Source of the DNA: CAIYYO01 sp049299895
GTDB lineage: Archaea > Altiarchaeota > Altiarchaeia > IMC4 > QMZM01
Direction: 5' to 3'
NCBI GenBank assembly: GCA_049299895.1
Contig: JBAQYF010000002.1
Span: 1-64,000, forward strand
DNA: 64,000 nt
Part shown: positions 42,001 to 50,827 of the stretch, one piece after another
Layout: each line of letters starts with the position of its first letter
Numbering within the stretch: position 1 is the stretch's first letter
The notes under the pieces: model-generated
Seen by the model: only the letters and a program-made list of their open reading frames with translations
Told to the model about the DNA's origin: nothing
The model's database searches: none
Translations under genes and position numbers: made by a program

Positions 42001-43310
42001 AGATAGGAGAAGTGTTATCCACTATTGAGGCGTCGGTATATTACTTTAACGGCTCGGGAATAGACGGGTTATCCCTATCTGGAATGCTCTCAGGCCGGGT
42101 GAACGTCTCTTTGGACTATGCCGGCATTGGAAAAGGCAAGTACCGGGCGCGCCTGGATTATCCCATAATGAATGGGGAAGGCGCCTTCATCGATATCTAC
42201 GTAAATGCTTCGGGTTCGAATAAAACAAATGTTAGCGCCGTAAAAAAACTCATATTGGTGCCAAAGAATTCAGACCTGAGAATGATCATCCAGGACCCTG
42301 CCGGAAGATCTTTTGCCTACGGCCAGTCCGCAGGCTTCAAGATCATATTCAACGCCGGAGGAAAGCGAATTGATTCAGGCGAGATAACGCTATACGAAGA
42401 GTGGACGAACAACAAATACCCTTTTCAAAAAGAAGGAAACAATTATGTATTGACCTACAATATCCCGGAGAAAGCCCGCAGTCACATACCCCTGATAATA
42501 TACGGGAGCGCCGAGGTAGACGGCAAAATCCAGCCAACCGTAAAAGATCTCAGCCTTGACTTATCACACGATCTGTTAGTCACTATCCTTTCCCCGAAGA
42601 ACGTGGACGACCTGTCCAAAACAAAAGAGGTGCGGCTGCAGGTAATGTATCCTGACGGGACTATCGTGTCTGATCCCGTGCTGGAAGGAACCATACAGGA
42701 GAGACGCGTATCTTTTGCATGGGACGGGCAGGAGTACGCGGGTGCATACGTCCATCGGCGAGGTGACTCAAAACTGTACGTCTGGGTGGAAGACGGTTAT
42801 GGCAACGGGGGCGGAGCAGATGTGTCAGTAACCGAAGCGTCTTCCTCTGTTATGGAAGATCTGTCTGGCGGGCAAACGATGCTGTATGCAACCGGCGCGA
42901 TAATACTGCTTGTTTGCGTGTTTTTTGCGTTGCGAATATACTCCGGCAGGAGAAAGCAGCGCGCGGAACTGTTGAAGGAATATGAATCCATACTGCAGAA
43001 GATTAACGGCCTAAAAGACGTTCGCAAGAACCTGATGCACGAGTATTACACCAGAAAGATCTCGGAACAAGATGCCCGCAAGGGGATCATTGATTTTGAG
43101 CATGAGATGATCTTTGAGAAGGGCCGTTTAAAGCAGGTCATGCAGCGCCTGGGAATGAGATATACTGAAACGGAAGGAAAAGAGGACCTGCTGGAATGGA
43201 TAGCGCAGAAGCTCTCCTCCGGAGAGAACCCGGAACTCCTGAAGAAGGGATTGTCCGAGGTGGGCCTCGATAGCGGGCTTGTGGACCGGGTGAAAGCAAC
43301 CCTTAAATGA
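39081..43310 (+). CDS. giant multi-domain surface protein of the HEYYTRK-GEDPE family
   Basis: 1409 residues. Order: signal peptide; a Cys domain; Thr-rich linker; two C-x2-C-C modules (about 175-230, 280-335) separated by Thr linkers; several Cys-rich EGF-like segments (about 370-590); an SdrD-B-like domain (KYEDLNGNGIKDSGEPGLAG); a long Thr/Ser/Val linker; PKD domain (PVADAGGPYTAAVGMPVVF, DYGDGQ); Ig-like domains; membrane helix at about 1265-1287; cytosolic M-H-E-Y-Y-T-R-K-I-S and W-I-A-Q-K-L-S-S-G-E-N-P-E. An adhesin or receptor-like role is inferred. Its low-complexity linkers may vary in length. Confidence 0.78.
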   Translation: MEKKILRYSVIRATLIATGFLFFGLLLQPAVNAPARDVVCWSGGNDVYLAYGTLYQSDPSGYRQMMKFCKCASSDHRYGYKSYKGSSGSGAAVNYTNNDNNTLWFATSGYQSYRTRNVQCLDGNWYATKNTYYILEDLASTTTSTTAATTTTITVTSSTTTTSTTTTTTSTTTLAGNSICYDCCAQGAGVCEFWCTNPAHYKVTANVYGCTYDGVNVLVDYGFGSYRYGCTGGSCSPIVAVTTTTTTTVAITTTTTTIIATTTTSTTSSTSTTLLAGSGICFDCCSKGSVCKFYCGNDYNRLPGTVDSCTYDASTKQLKIYYGGGSSWSSTCMVAYCPGAVVTTTTTSSSTTTTTSTTSTTSTTLASIGGLCNPASQCQYGLTCSYGVCCYDKQCGLSGASSKCYADGDNVTGTSLDAFCRAGTWKVMPFGDGCSDTYPCESSDTTCTNHKCLLKKGVSGCSEVLEASASSGKCATGYCSYAICCASSECGWSAEAGNPSMCISDDGKKSDILLEGVCRNGKWYTLLGGFGCNDGVWPCDAGICNPDKYTAGQRYYCQLRDGEKCNDPNECLTEYCNASGVCSQKVLSTSSTSAASTTTLCATLNLIKYEDLNGNGIKDSGEPGLAGFNFSVSGPSHLSLKTNSYGSAYVSCIIPGAYTITEVVPAGWEPTQGNPQQVSLDHSYSASIYFGNKKVTAETTSSTTTTTSVATSTSAAQTHSGGEEEHETTSTTSQEVTTTIAVTTTTVTVATTTVAVTSSTVAAPTTSIGATTLTTSTLYDTFNSSMGASTTVMEATTLGSTLYDVVGSSMGTPTTEVVSIVTYVSVSTQPGGETVTTHKPEPGSDSDSTMPGSATTMPKEAEADDAKLLISEGSEPVADAGGPYTAAVGMPVVFNASKSVAAGSINRYIWDYGDGQSSEGPVTEHVYVVPGLYRATLSIIDEVGRSDLDSKPVYISESGVYIDISAYPQQERYKIGEVLSTIEASVYYFNGSGIDGLSLSGMLSGRVNVSLDYAGIGKGKYRARLDYPIMNGEGAFIDIYVNASGSNKTNVSAVKKLILVPKNSDLRMIIQDPAGRSFAYGQSAGFKIIFNAGGKRIDSGEITLYEEWTNNKYPFQKEGNNYVLTYNIPEKARSHIPLIIYGSAEVDGKIQPTVKDLSLDLSHDLLVTILSPKNVDDLSKTKEVRLQVMYPDGTIVSDPVLEGTIQERRVSFAWDGQEYAGAYVHRRGDSKLYVWVEDGYGNGGGADVSVTEASSSVMEDLSGGQTMLYATGAIILLVCVFFALRIYSGRRKQRAELLKEYESILQKINGLKDVRKNLMHEYYTRKISEQDARKGIIDFEHEMIFEKGRLKQVMQRLGMRYTETEGKEDLLEWIAQKLSSGENPELLKKGLSEVGLDSGLVDRVKATLK

Positions 43311-43323
43311 TATGGGATGATAC

Positions 43324-44715
43324 ATGAAAACGCCGTTGCATATTTCCTGTTTGCTCTTTGTTATCCTGCTGTCTCTCTATGCGGCGGCCGTGGACTCGGA
43401 TTCTTACACCTCCACTACAAAGGCCGATTATACGACCCGCCTGGAGGCGACTATCAACATCACTTATGACGGCCCTTCGGCCAATTACAGTCTGCGGACG
43501 GGCGAATGGTTCAATATGAGTGCCAGCATCTTATGCAATGTCTCGTATTGCGGCATAGTGACGATATATCCGTTGTATTGTAACGGCACCGGCTGCGATA
43601 AATTCACAAACCTGGATACTGAGTCATATGCCGGGGTATATACGAAGAACGAGACTCCCTACAGGTGTCTTGGCTTGAATGCGGGTCAAAAATGTTCGTA
43701 CTTATGGTGGGTCAAGGCGGTTAAGACCGGAAAATACAATCTCATGTTCGCGGCGTCTTCAGAGCAGACGACGCCGGTGTATTCGGGATTCATGGGCCTC
43801 GTTGTGCGGGGCTGCGGGGATGCTATCTGCAACGAGAGCGAGAATGAAACTTACCAAAACTGTCCGGAGGATTGCTGCGAGATGGACTGCACAGGGGTCT
43901 ATGACAAAACATGCCATAAGCGCTGTTCAGGATACAACAACTGCTCGCTCGTGACTGGCTGCGACGCCCGCTTGAACACCTATCGGGAATGTATGTCCCC
44001 AACGGTATACATACGCTGCTGCAGCGTGGAAAACACCCGTTGCGATTATGGGACATATTGCTCCGATGCATCCTGCCTTAACTGCTCGTTGAAATGCGAC
44101 GGAGAATGCCAGTCCTCGGCATGTTTCGGCCTGGATCCGGACTGCGACCGCAGCGGAAATCCCACGATGCCATGCTGCGGGAACTGGCGCCTCGACCCCG
44201 GAGAGGAATGCGACTGGGGGGTGTCGGGTACATTCTGCGATAAAAGCTGCCTTCCCAATTGCACCTGCGCTCCTGACGTAACGGCCCCCAGGAGGACGAC
44301 CACAACAATTGTTATAACCACGACCCAGACCACGCGCAATCCCTGGGTGCGTAATCCGAATGTCTCGGATACGGAGGTATCTTCCACGCTGCCCGTTCTA
44401 AACGGCACAGAACCAAGCACGTCCTCTCCCGATATAGACCTTGCGTTTCTGCTGCTGATACCGGTCGCATTCATCCTGCTTGCCGCCGTCGTTTACGCGT
44501 ATCGCGTCTATGCCCAGTGGAGCGCAAGAAAGAACTACGAACTCTTGAAGAACCGCGAGAACACCCTGAAGAAACTGATCGAAGCCGTTTCAGGCGATTA
44601 CTCCTCCCAGAGGATAACTGCCGATGAGGCGAGCAAAAAGATATTCGGGTACGAAAAAGAGCTTTCCGGAGTAAGGGATCGAATGGAAAAGGCCCTGATG
44701 AAACTGAAAAAGTAA
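43324..44715 (+). CDS. Cys-rich surface protein with degenerate HEYYTRK-type tail
   Basis: 463 residues. Signal peptide (1-22), an N-glycosylation-rich Ig-like domain (many N-x-S/T), then a long Cys-rich region (about 160-320), a short Thr linker, a membrane helix at about 372-393, and a 70-residue cytosolic helix. The helix includes A-V-S-G-D-Y-S-S-Q-R-I-T-A-D-E-A, the equivalent of M-H-E-Y-Y-T-R-K-I-T-x-x-D-A in its neighbours. It ends after that helix and lacks the GEDPE module. It starts 13 nt after the giant paralogue, so it is co-transcribed. Confidence 0.72.
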   Translation: MKTPLHISCLLFVILLSLYAAAVDSDSYTSTTKADYTTRLEATINITYDGPSANYSLRTGEWFNMSASILCNVSYCGIVTIYPLYCNGTGCDKFTNLDTESYAGVYTKNETPYRCLGLNAGQKCSYLWWVKAVKTGKYNLMFAASSEQTTPVYSGFMGLVVRGCGDAICNESENETYQNCPEDCCEMDCTGVYDKTCHKRCSGYNNCSLVTGCDARLNTYRECMSPTVYIRCCSVENTRCDYGTYCSDASCLNCSLKCDGECQSSACFGLDPDCDRSGNPTMPCCGNWRLDPGEECDWGVSGTFCDKSCLPNCTCAPDVTAPRRTTTTIVITTTQTTRNPWVRNPNVSDTEVSSTLPVLNGTEPSTSSPDIDLAFLLLIPVAFILLAAVVYAYRVYAQWSARKNYELLKNRENTLKKLIEAVSGDYSSQRITADEASKKIFGYEKELSGVRDRMEKALMKLKK

Positions 44716-44718
44716 CTG

Positions 44719-47700
44719 CTACATGTAATCCGAAAGGCTCACCTGCTTTGAAAGATCGTTCGTGAAAAGCGATTCTATATATTTTTTAAGGAGTTGCAGC
44801 CTCTGCTTCATGTAGTCGGACGTGCCGTATTTGTCGCTTAGGGCAATCGAGATCTCCAAATATTTTCTCACGCCCCCTTCCGTTACCGTGAGCAGGAGCT
44901 TTCCTCCGCACTTGCTGCAGATCCCGGTAAGAGGCACCCTGCGGTATGATGCGTTGCATTTCACGCAGCGGAATTTCTGCGTGGAGAATGCTCTAAGATT
45001 TCCGTAGGTGTCTCTGAGCAGGTGGGAGTTGATGACCAATTCTGCCACCTCAGTTGCATCGACTGCCCGTATCTTCTCTGCGACCTTCAGCTGCGCATTA
45101 GCCTTGTCGCTCATGCTGCCGAGTTTAACGTATCTCGTCTGCAGTACTGTCCCCGTGAAATCGTAGGTATCATGGGTGAAATTCAGGCCGGAGTATGGAT
45201 TGGTATCCAAGAGGCCTGCAACTATCGGTATCTTCACGTCGGACGGGCTTTTGCCGTTCCACGTCGCCTCATAGAACTCAAGAGGATAGTGGTCTACTAT
45301 CTCCATCTTGTGCGCTTCGTCGTCCACTTCCTTCGGGTCGAGGAACGTGGAAACGACAAGGGGAGCATCCATCTTTCCCCCTCTCTTCTCGGGAAGGTAT
45401 TTTCTTGAGAAATTGAGGAGCGCGTCCAGCATCAGGAGCAATGCGTCTTCGTCTCCGTCGCAGTTCCTCCTCTTTGCCGCATGAAAATATGGGTGAGCAA
45501 AGCCCACGTTCGCGTTGTTGAATCCCACTATTCTCGCGACGGTCGCGGCCGACGTGTGCGGTGCGAGTCCCAGGACCAGGTGGCCGAGGAGGTCTTCTTT
45601 GGTCTCCACGTTATAGAACGGGGGCATCTCATAGAACTTCTGCAATAGTTCGTCGACAAATTTAGTCGACCTGATGAAATATTCTATCCCGTTGAACGGC
45701 ATGATAACGTCCTGCACCTGCAGCTCCAGTATCTGCTCCGGGTCGGCGAGGTCGCATCCGAGGAAATCTTTTACGTATCCCAGTTTCCTTAGGTTTTCTA
45801 CGCTGACTGAAACCTCCCTTGGCCTAAAATGCGTCAGGGGCACATCCGTTGCGTCGAACCTCAGCGTCCCGTCCTTGAAGACATAGACCTTGTTCTTCGC
45901 ACGCAGGATCCCTTTTTCCAGGGGCTCGGGTATCTTGAATTCAGATATCATTCCCTGTACTCCCTTTACTTCTATCTGGCCCAGACCCATCCCGTCGACT
46001 GCCTTCTTCCACATCTCTTTTATGTTTATATCCCGGTTCTCGGAAAAATTCGTAGGGCCCTTGCAGCTCGGGCAAGTATCTTTTGAAGTAACTATCCCGC
46101 ATACGGGGCAGATCTTTTTAACGATAGCCGTGCTTCCGCAGCTTGCGCATATGGCCTGCGATCCTACGACTCCGCAGTCCGGGCATTCGTATCTGGCGAT
46201 CTTGACCGATATCGACGTGTTCTCGCTTGCCGCGGCATTGATGCTCCTCTGGTTTCCTCCGGACATGCCGATCGGGAACAGCGAATGGACTGCAGGCTCC
46301 ATCTTACGCTCTTTGGCCTTTTCGGGGCGGCCCATCCTTGCGCCGATATATGTGCCTATCTTTGGTCTGATCTTTGTGTATGATACTGTCTTTATGAGTT
46401 CGAATCCCTGGGCTTTTTCATCTGTTACTGCTGCGCCTTTCTCCATGAAATGATCCAATGTAATGGAAACGCCGTCATGCAGCCCCAGGGAACTTAATGC
46501 CGGAAGATATTCATCTATTATGATCTGTTCGCCGCAGACCACATGTGGGAGACATATCTCTTCAAGCGTTCTCTTTGCCTCCTTGCTCACTTTCTTCAGG
46601 ACAAGGCCGCGCTCGTCGATTATGCCCGTGGCCAGCCACTTGCCCAATTCCTTGAGCTGTTTTACGGATACGTCTTCCCAGTGGTATGTGTAACGCGGAT
46701 GCAGCGGTATCTGGTATTCTTTTGCCAGTCTCACTGCTTCCAAGGGGGTTATCTCAATCGGGATGTCGGGGACTGCTTTTGCCTCCTGCTCCCACCATTC
46801 CTCGCAGTAGCCTGCGGGCAGAAGGGGCGTATTGGTCTGCAGAAAATCGCCATAGGTTATGAGTATGTCTCCCAGGAATAGTATTTCCTCTACGTCCAGA
46901 TTCAACTCCCTGGCACGGTCCACAGTCTCTACCCGCAGGACGTTGCCGTTCTTCAATTTCACGAAGGGGCATGCAACCGTATCGCAGACAGTGATCACGC
47001 AGCCTTTTCCCGGCTTCTCTATCTTTAATTGCGTTCCAGTAGCAATGAACTCGTCCAGCAATATGACTGCTGCCGGGTGTATTGATTTTGCGGCAATGCC
47101 GTTCGTCCTGGACCTGCCGTAGCGCAGCCTGAATCCTCCTTTCATCCCGGGGGTTGCGAAAATCGGCCGGCCTGCGACTACTTCCGCCATCACGCCTTTG
47201 AGCGGTTTTGTCTCCAGCTCTTTTTTCTCGTTCGGGTCTATCTTCTTTCCTTTTACCATCTCTATCTCTTTAAGCCAGCTCCAATCGATCCCGTATTCCT
47301 TCGAGTTCTTCATCAGTTTTTTGGCTTTCTGGGCTATCCCCTCTGCTATGACCAGGCACATTCCCCCCCTGATCCTGTTGGTCTTCACCCTCTTTAGGTC
47401 ACGGTGCACGCCTACCTCTCTTTCTTCCGTGGGATCCCCGTCGACGCAGACAAGCACCTTGTTCACTATGTGGCGCAAATCGTCTTCAGGCGGAACGTAC
47501 TGAAGTCTCGTGACCCGGCCGTGATATATTCTGCATTCCTCGACGACGCGCTCTACCTCATCGCTCGTGGGACGGTATCCGCCGAGGCCTAGTTCTTTAC
47601 TGATGTACTCTCCTATCAGTACCGCCATTCCCTGGGCGGTTCCTCCGGCGCTCCGAATCGGCCCGGAGAAGAAGATAGACAGATAGTCTGAGCCGTCGGG

Positions 47701-48066
47701 ATTTGTCCCCAATGAAATTTGGGATATTCCCTCCATTGGCGCTGATACCACCCCCTCCGTAATGATGGCAAGAGACGTTCGGATAGCCTGATCTATTTTT
47801 TCTTCCTTCTTTTCCTTTGGCAGGCTCTTTGCGTCTCCGAGTATTTCTTTTACTATCAGGGGGATCTTGTCCCTGCCGAGCGTACGGATCCTTTCCGCTA
47901 TTCCCGGGGGGCCGACCAGTCCTTCCACTCTCGCTGCAAGGTCTCCTGCCGGAAGCGCTTCAACTATGACGTCGGGGTCTTTCCCTTTCTCTCTTGCCCT
48001 GCGGGCCACTTCATATGTGGCTTCTATCTTTGTCTTCAGCTCCTGGAAGTAGGGTGAATCCTTCAT
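44719..48066 (-). CDS. polC: DNA polymerase D large subunit (DP2)
   Basis: 1115 residues, the polymerising subunit of the archaeal replicative polymerase. No intein and no split. Visible: the conserved GPIRSAGGTAQ region, zinc-binding sets (CPDCGVVGSQAICASCG, CPVCG, and near the C-terminus CVKC...CSKCGG), N-A-N-V-G-F-A-H-P-Y-F-H-A-A-K-R-R-N-C-D-G-D-E-D, the DPBB catalytic region with its acidic D-G-D-E-D, and a C-terminal PCNA-binding peptide (Q-V-S-L-S-D-Y). Directly preceded on the same strand by DP1. Confidence 0.96.
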   Translation of the reverse strand: MKDSPYFQELKTKIEATYEVARRAREKGKDPDVIVEALPAGDLAARVEGLVGPPGIAERIRTLGRDKIPLIVKEILGDAKSLPKEKKEEKIDQAIRTSLAIITEGVVSAPMEGISQISLGTNPDGSDYLSIFFSGPIRSAGGTAQGMAVLIGEYISKELGLGGYRPTSDEVERVVEECRIYHGRVTRLQYVPPEDDLRHIVNKVLVCVDGDPTEEREVGVHRDLKRVKTNRIRGGMCLVIAEGIAQKAKKLMKNSKEYGIDWSWLKEIEMVKGKKIDPNEKKELETKPLKGVMAEVVAGRPIFATPGMKGGFRLRYGRSRTNGIAAKSIHPAAVILLDEFIATGTQLKIEKPGKGCVITVCDTVACPFVKLKNGNVLRVETVDRARELNLDVEEILFLGDILITYGDFLQTNTPLLPAGYCEEWWEQEAKAVPDIPIEITPLEAVRLAKEYQIPLHPRYTYHWEDVSVKQLKELGKWLATGIIDERGLVLKKVSKEAKRTLEEICLPHVVCGEQIIIDEYLPALSSLGLHDGVSITLDHFMEKGAAVTDEKAQGFELIKTVSYTKIRPKIGTYIGARMGRPEKAKERKMEPAVHSLFPIGMSGGNQRSINAAASENTSISVKIARYECPDCGVVGSQAICASCGSTAIVKKICPVCGIVTSKDTCPSCKGPTNFSENRDINIKEMWKKAVDGMGLGQIEVKGVQGMISEFKIPEPLEKGILRAKNKVYVFKDGTLRFDATDVPLTHFRPREVSVSVENLRKLGYVKDFLGCDLADPEQILELQVQDVIMPFNGIEYFIRSTKFVDELLQKFYEMPPFYNVETKEDLLGHLVLGLAPHTSAATVARIVGFNNANVGFAHPYFHAAKRRNCDGDEDALLLMLDALLNFSRKYLPEKRGGKMDAPLVVSTFLDPKEVDDEAHKMEIVDHYPLEFYEATWNGKSPSDVKIPIVAGLLDTNPYSGLNFTHDTYDFTGTVLQTRYVKLGSMSDKANAQLKVAEKIRAVDATEVAELVINSHLLRDTYGNLRAFSTQKFRCVKCNASYRRVPLTGICSKCGGKLLLTVTEGGVRKYLEISIALSDKYGTSDYMKQRLQLLKKYIESLFTNDLSKQVSLSDYM

Positions 48067-48067
48067 C

Positions 48068-49705
48068 TTATTCTACGAAATGTTTTACCGATATCTCATG
48101 CGTCTGCAAATTCATGATAGGCACCCGTCCCGGGGTGGGCATGTGTCCGAGCTGTTCCTGGTATTTTGTTCTTGCCTGCCAGGTGCCCGAGTTTATTATC
48201 TTTACGCCGCGGTAGCTTGCGTAGCCGTTGGTGTGTACGTGTCCCGCGTGGAACACATCGGGCACCTCTTTTATGGCAAGATAATCGACCCTCTCCGGGG
48301 AGATGGTGTCCTCCTGATACGTCGGTACGAGATGCCTTTTTTTCAGGCATTCTACCATCGCGGTCTCGGGTTTTGAATAGCTGCAGCCCGGGACTTTTCC
48401 GATGATCGTATCAAACGACGTTCCGTGGTACATCAGGATTTTTACCCCGTGCACTGTGACCCAAACCGGATTGCTTGTCAGGTGCACGTTCGGCATATCG
48501 CATAGTTTCCCTGCGATGTCTTTCGGGAGCATGGGCTGGGGTTCTGCGCCCCGTACCGCATCGTGGTTGCCCATTGAGAGGACTATCTCGATATAATCCG
48601 GGACGCCTTCGAGGAGCTTTGCCAGATAATCGTATTGCCTGTATATGTCCGGTATTACAAGTTCCTTTTCCTGGTTGGGATATATGCCTATCCCGTCCAC
48701 GAGGTCTCCTGCCACGAGCAGGTATTTTATTTTTTCAGCTATGTCGCCTCCGTTTCCTCCCTTCAGGTTAAGCCAGTCCAGGAAGTTCTGGAATTCTTTC
48801 TCTAAGAAAAGGTTGCTGCCTACGTGTATGTCCGAGAGGAAGGCCGCGTATACCGGTTCCTTGGCGTAATTTCCCTTGTAGGTATTGGGCAGTTCCGGTT
48901 CCACGATGTCCGATGCGATAAGGAGTTCGTTCATGAGTTTGCCCTGTATCCCCAGGACTTCATCCTCCAGGATGGTTGCATAGAGCCTGTTTAGAGCGTC
49001 GTTGTTGTTCGGTATGAGAACGGTTATCTCTCCTGTCGGGTCTTCCATCTCCAGGAATTTGTAGCCCTTCTTGCTCTCCCTTTTCTCCTTTACCATGCCA
49101 ATGAAAGTGGAGACTTCGCCTTTATACTTTTTCAATACGTCGATGGATACCGCTCCAAGATAGCTCTCCCTCCCTTTGATTATCTCCCTCAGGATTTTGT
49201 ATTTCTCATTGAAGTAGTCGACGAAATCCTCTATTTTTCCTTCGCAGGTTGACTTATCCGTCACGTCGGACTCCCTGGAAATAATGAGCTGCGGCGCTAT
49301 CCCTTTGGCGTAGATGTTCTTGCTCCGTTCAACGATCACTGCCAGACGGGCTTCTTCGGCGGGCCTCTTGCACTCTGGGATGTAAACCGGGGGCTCTATT
49401 ATAAGAGATTCCTTCTTTTCCGCAGGAACGAGCGCTTCAGAATGCAGTGGGAGAAGCTCGTTTTGCGCAAGGGCCGCGGAGGGAGCGCAGGAGGCCGGAA
49501 CTGCTTCCTCTTTTTTCCCGTTATCCTCCATGTACTCGATGAGAAATTCGTTGCTTACAAGCCACTGCTTGCGCTCTTTTGCGACAGAAATGACTTTTTC
49601 GGCATCCAGGCTGTGCCCTATGATCCTTTCAAAGCCGTGGCTTGTGACCAGGAGGCCGCTCTCCGAGAACTTCCTGATTATGTCCTCCTTTCTTTTCTGT
49701 ACCAA
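48068..49705 (-). CDS. polB: DNA polymerase D small subunit (DP1), TTG start
   Basis: 545 residues: N-terminal helical region, flexible middle (120-180), OB fold (about 195-280), and the C-terminal Mre11-like 3'-5' exonuclease with S-D-I-H-V-G-S, G-D-L-V-D-G, G-N-H-D-A-V-R-G, Y-H-G-T-S-F-D and H-A-G-H-V-H. It proofreads for DP2. The frame opens with TTG GTA CAG; no ATG or GTG lies upstream before a stop. The TTG lies inside one arm of a 16-bp direct repeat flanking an inserted hairpin element. Two nt separate its stop from the DP2 start. Confidence 0.93.
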   Translation of the reverse strand: MVQKRKEDIIRKFSESGLLVTSHGFERIIGHSLDAEKVISVAKERKQWLVSNEFLIEYMEDNGKKEEAVPASCAPSAALAQNELLPLHSEALVPAEKKESLIIEPPVYIPECKRPAEEARLAVIVERSKNIYAKGIAPQLIISRESDVTDKSTCEGKIEDFVDYFNEKYKILREIIKGRESYLGAVSIDVLKKYKGEVSTFIGMVKEKRESKKGYKFLEMEDPTGEITVLIPNNNDALNRLYATILEDEVLGIQGKLMNELLIASDIVEPELPNTYKGNYAKEPVYAAFLSDIHVGSNLFLEKEFQNFLDWLNLKGGNGGDIAEKIKYLLVAGDLVDGIGIYPNQEKELVIPDIYRQYDYLAKLLEGVPDYIEIVLSMGNHDAVRGAEPQPMLPKDIAGKLCDMPNVHLTSNPVWVTVHGVKILMYHGTSFDTIIGKVPGCSYSKPETAMVECLKKRHLVPTYQEDTISPERVDYLAIKEVPDVFHAGHVHTNGYASYRGVKIINSGTWQARTKYQEQLGHMPTPGRVPIMNLQTHEISVKHFVE

Positions 49706-49802
49706 TTTGCAGGTTTTGTTATTAGATAACAGTTTATTTCAGTGCCGTGCGAATGCACGGCACCTTTTTCGCAATGCCTTAAGGCATTTTCTGTACCAAT
49801 TT
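49693..49802. repeat. 94-bp step with two hairpins bounded by 16-bp direct repeats
   Basis: TTTTCTGTACCAATTT occurs at 49693-49708 and again at 49787-49802, exactly repeated. Between them lie GTGCCGTGC-GAAT-GCACGGCAC (49742-49763, nine paired bases) and the perfect palindrome AATGCCTTAAGGCATT (49773-49788, reaching into the second repeat), each followed by T-rich DNA. It may be a small insertion with a target duplication, or paired terminators between serA and polB. It covers the polB start. Confidence 0.75.
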
Positions 49803-49815
49803 TCTGGTTATATTG

Positions 49816-50745
49816 TTACCTGTTCATGAAATACTCCTTGATCTTTTCCACGACCACGGTTCCTGCGTTTATCTGGGCTTCTTCGGTGGATGCTCCAAGG
49901 TGGGGCGTTAGGACTATGTTGTCCAATTCTGCGAAGGGAGAATTCTCATGCGGCTCGGATACGTATACGTCCAATGCTGCGCCTCGTATCGTGTTCTCCT
50001 TTAATGCGTCGTAAAGCGCTTCTTCGTTTATTATCCCTCCCCGGGCGATATTTATTACGACCGCGGACTTCTTCATCAGTCTGAATTGCTCCTTTCCTAT
50101 CAGGTCCTTGGTCTTGGGCGTAAGAGGAACGTGTATGGTCACTACATCAGCGTGCTTGAGCATCTCATTCAGCTCCTTGTAATATCTCACATCGTAGCTG
50201 GCGCAGCTTTCGGCGGTTATGTTCGGGTCGTATACCAAAACGTGCATGCCGAATGCCTTGGCTCTCATTGCAACCTCCCTTCCAATCCTTCCGAATCCGA
50301 TGATCCCCAGGGCCTTTCCGTAGACTTCGCTTCCCTCGAATTTGCTTCTCTCCCATTTTCCGCTCTTCATGGACGTATGCGCATGGACTATCTTCCTGTT
50401 CAGGGAGAGGAGCGCTCCGAATACCAATTCAGCGACTGCGATACTGCTTGCCTCGGGGGAATTGACCACGAGTATGCCCTTCTTTGAGGCGGCGTCAACG
50501 TCTATGTTGTCTAGCCCTACGCCTGCGCGGCCTATTATTTTAAGGTTTTCTGCCGCGTTTATGGCCTCTTTTGTGACCTTTGTTGCGCTTCTGACGACAA
50601 GAGCGTCGTATTCCGGGATCTTCTTTATAAGGTCCTGAGGCGTAAGATTCGTCTCCAGGGTTACGTCGGCATATGTTGCCGCAAGGTCTAATGCGTTCTT
50701 GTGGATCTTTTCAGTGACTAAAATCTTTGGCTTCATAGCATACAT
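49816..50745 (-). CDS. serA: D-3-phosphoglycerate dehydrogenase-like protein, short form
   Basis: 309 residues (an ATG three codons later is also possible). It covers only the substrate- and NAD-binding domains of SerA, with G-F-G-R-I-G-R-E-V-A (NAD site), NIARGGIINEEALYDAL, and the catalytic Arg, Glu and His (L-T-P-H-L-G-A-S-T-E). The ACT regulatory domain of full-length SerA is missing, as in many archaeal copies, so it may act on phosphoglycerate or a related 2-hydroxy acid. Divergent from the surface gene at 50828. Confidence 0.88.
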   Translation of the reverse strand: MYAMKPKILVTEKIHKNALDLAATYADVTLETNLTPQDLIKKIPEYDALVVRSATKVTKEAINAAENLKIIGRAGVGLDNIDVDAASKKGILVVNSPEASSIAVAELVFGALLSLNRKIVHAHTSMKSGKWERSKFEGSEVYGKALGIIGFGRIGREVAMRAKAFGMHVLVYDPNITAESCASYDVRYYKELNEMLKHADVVTIHVPLTPKTKDLIGKEQFRLMKKSAVVINIARGGIINEEALYDALKENTIRGAALDVYVSEPHENSPFAELDNIVLTPHLGASTEEAQINAGTVVVEKIKEYFMNR

Positions 50746-50827
50746 ATAAGAAAATCAGAAATAAAACATGTTTTTTCTTATAAAGTATATTTATGTGGAT
50801 GACAAAATTACAATTACACATTAAAAC

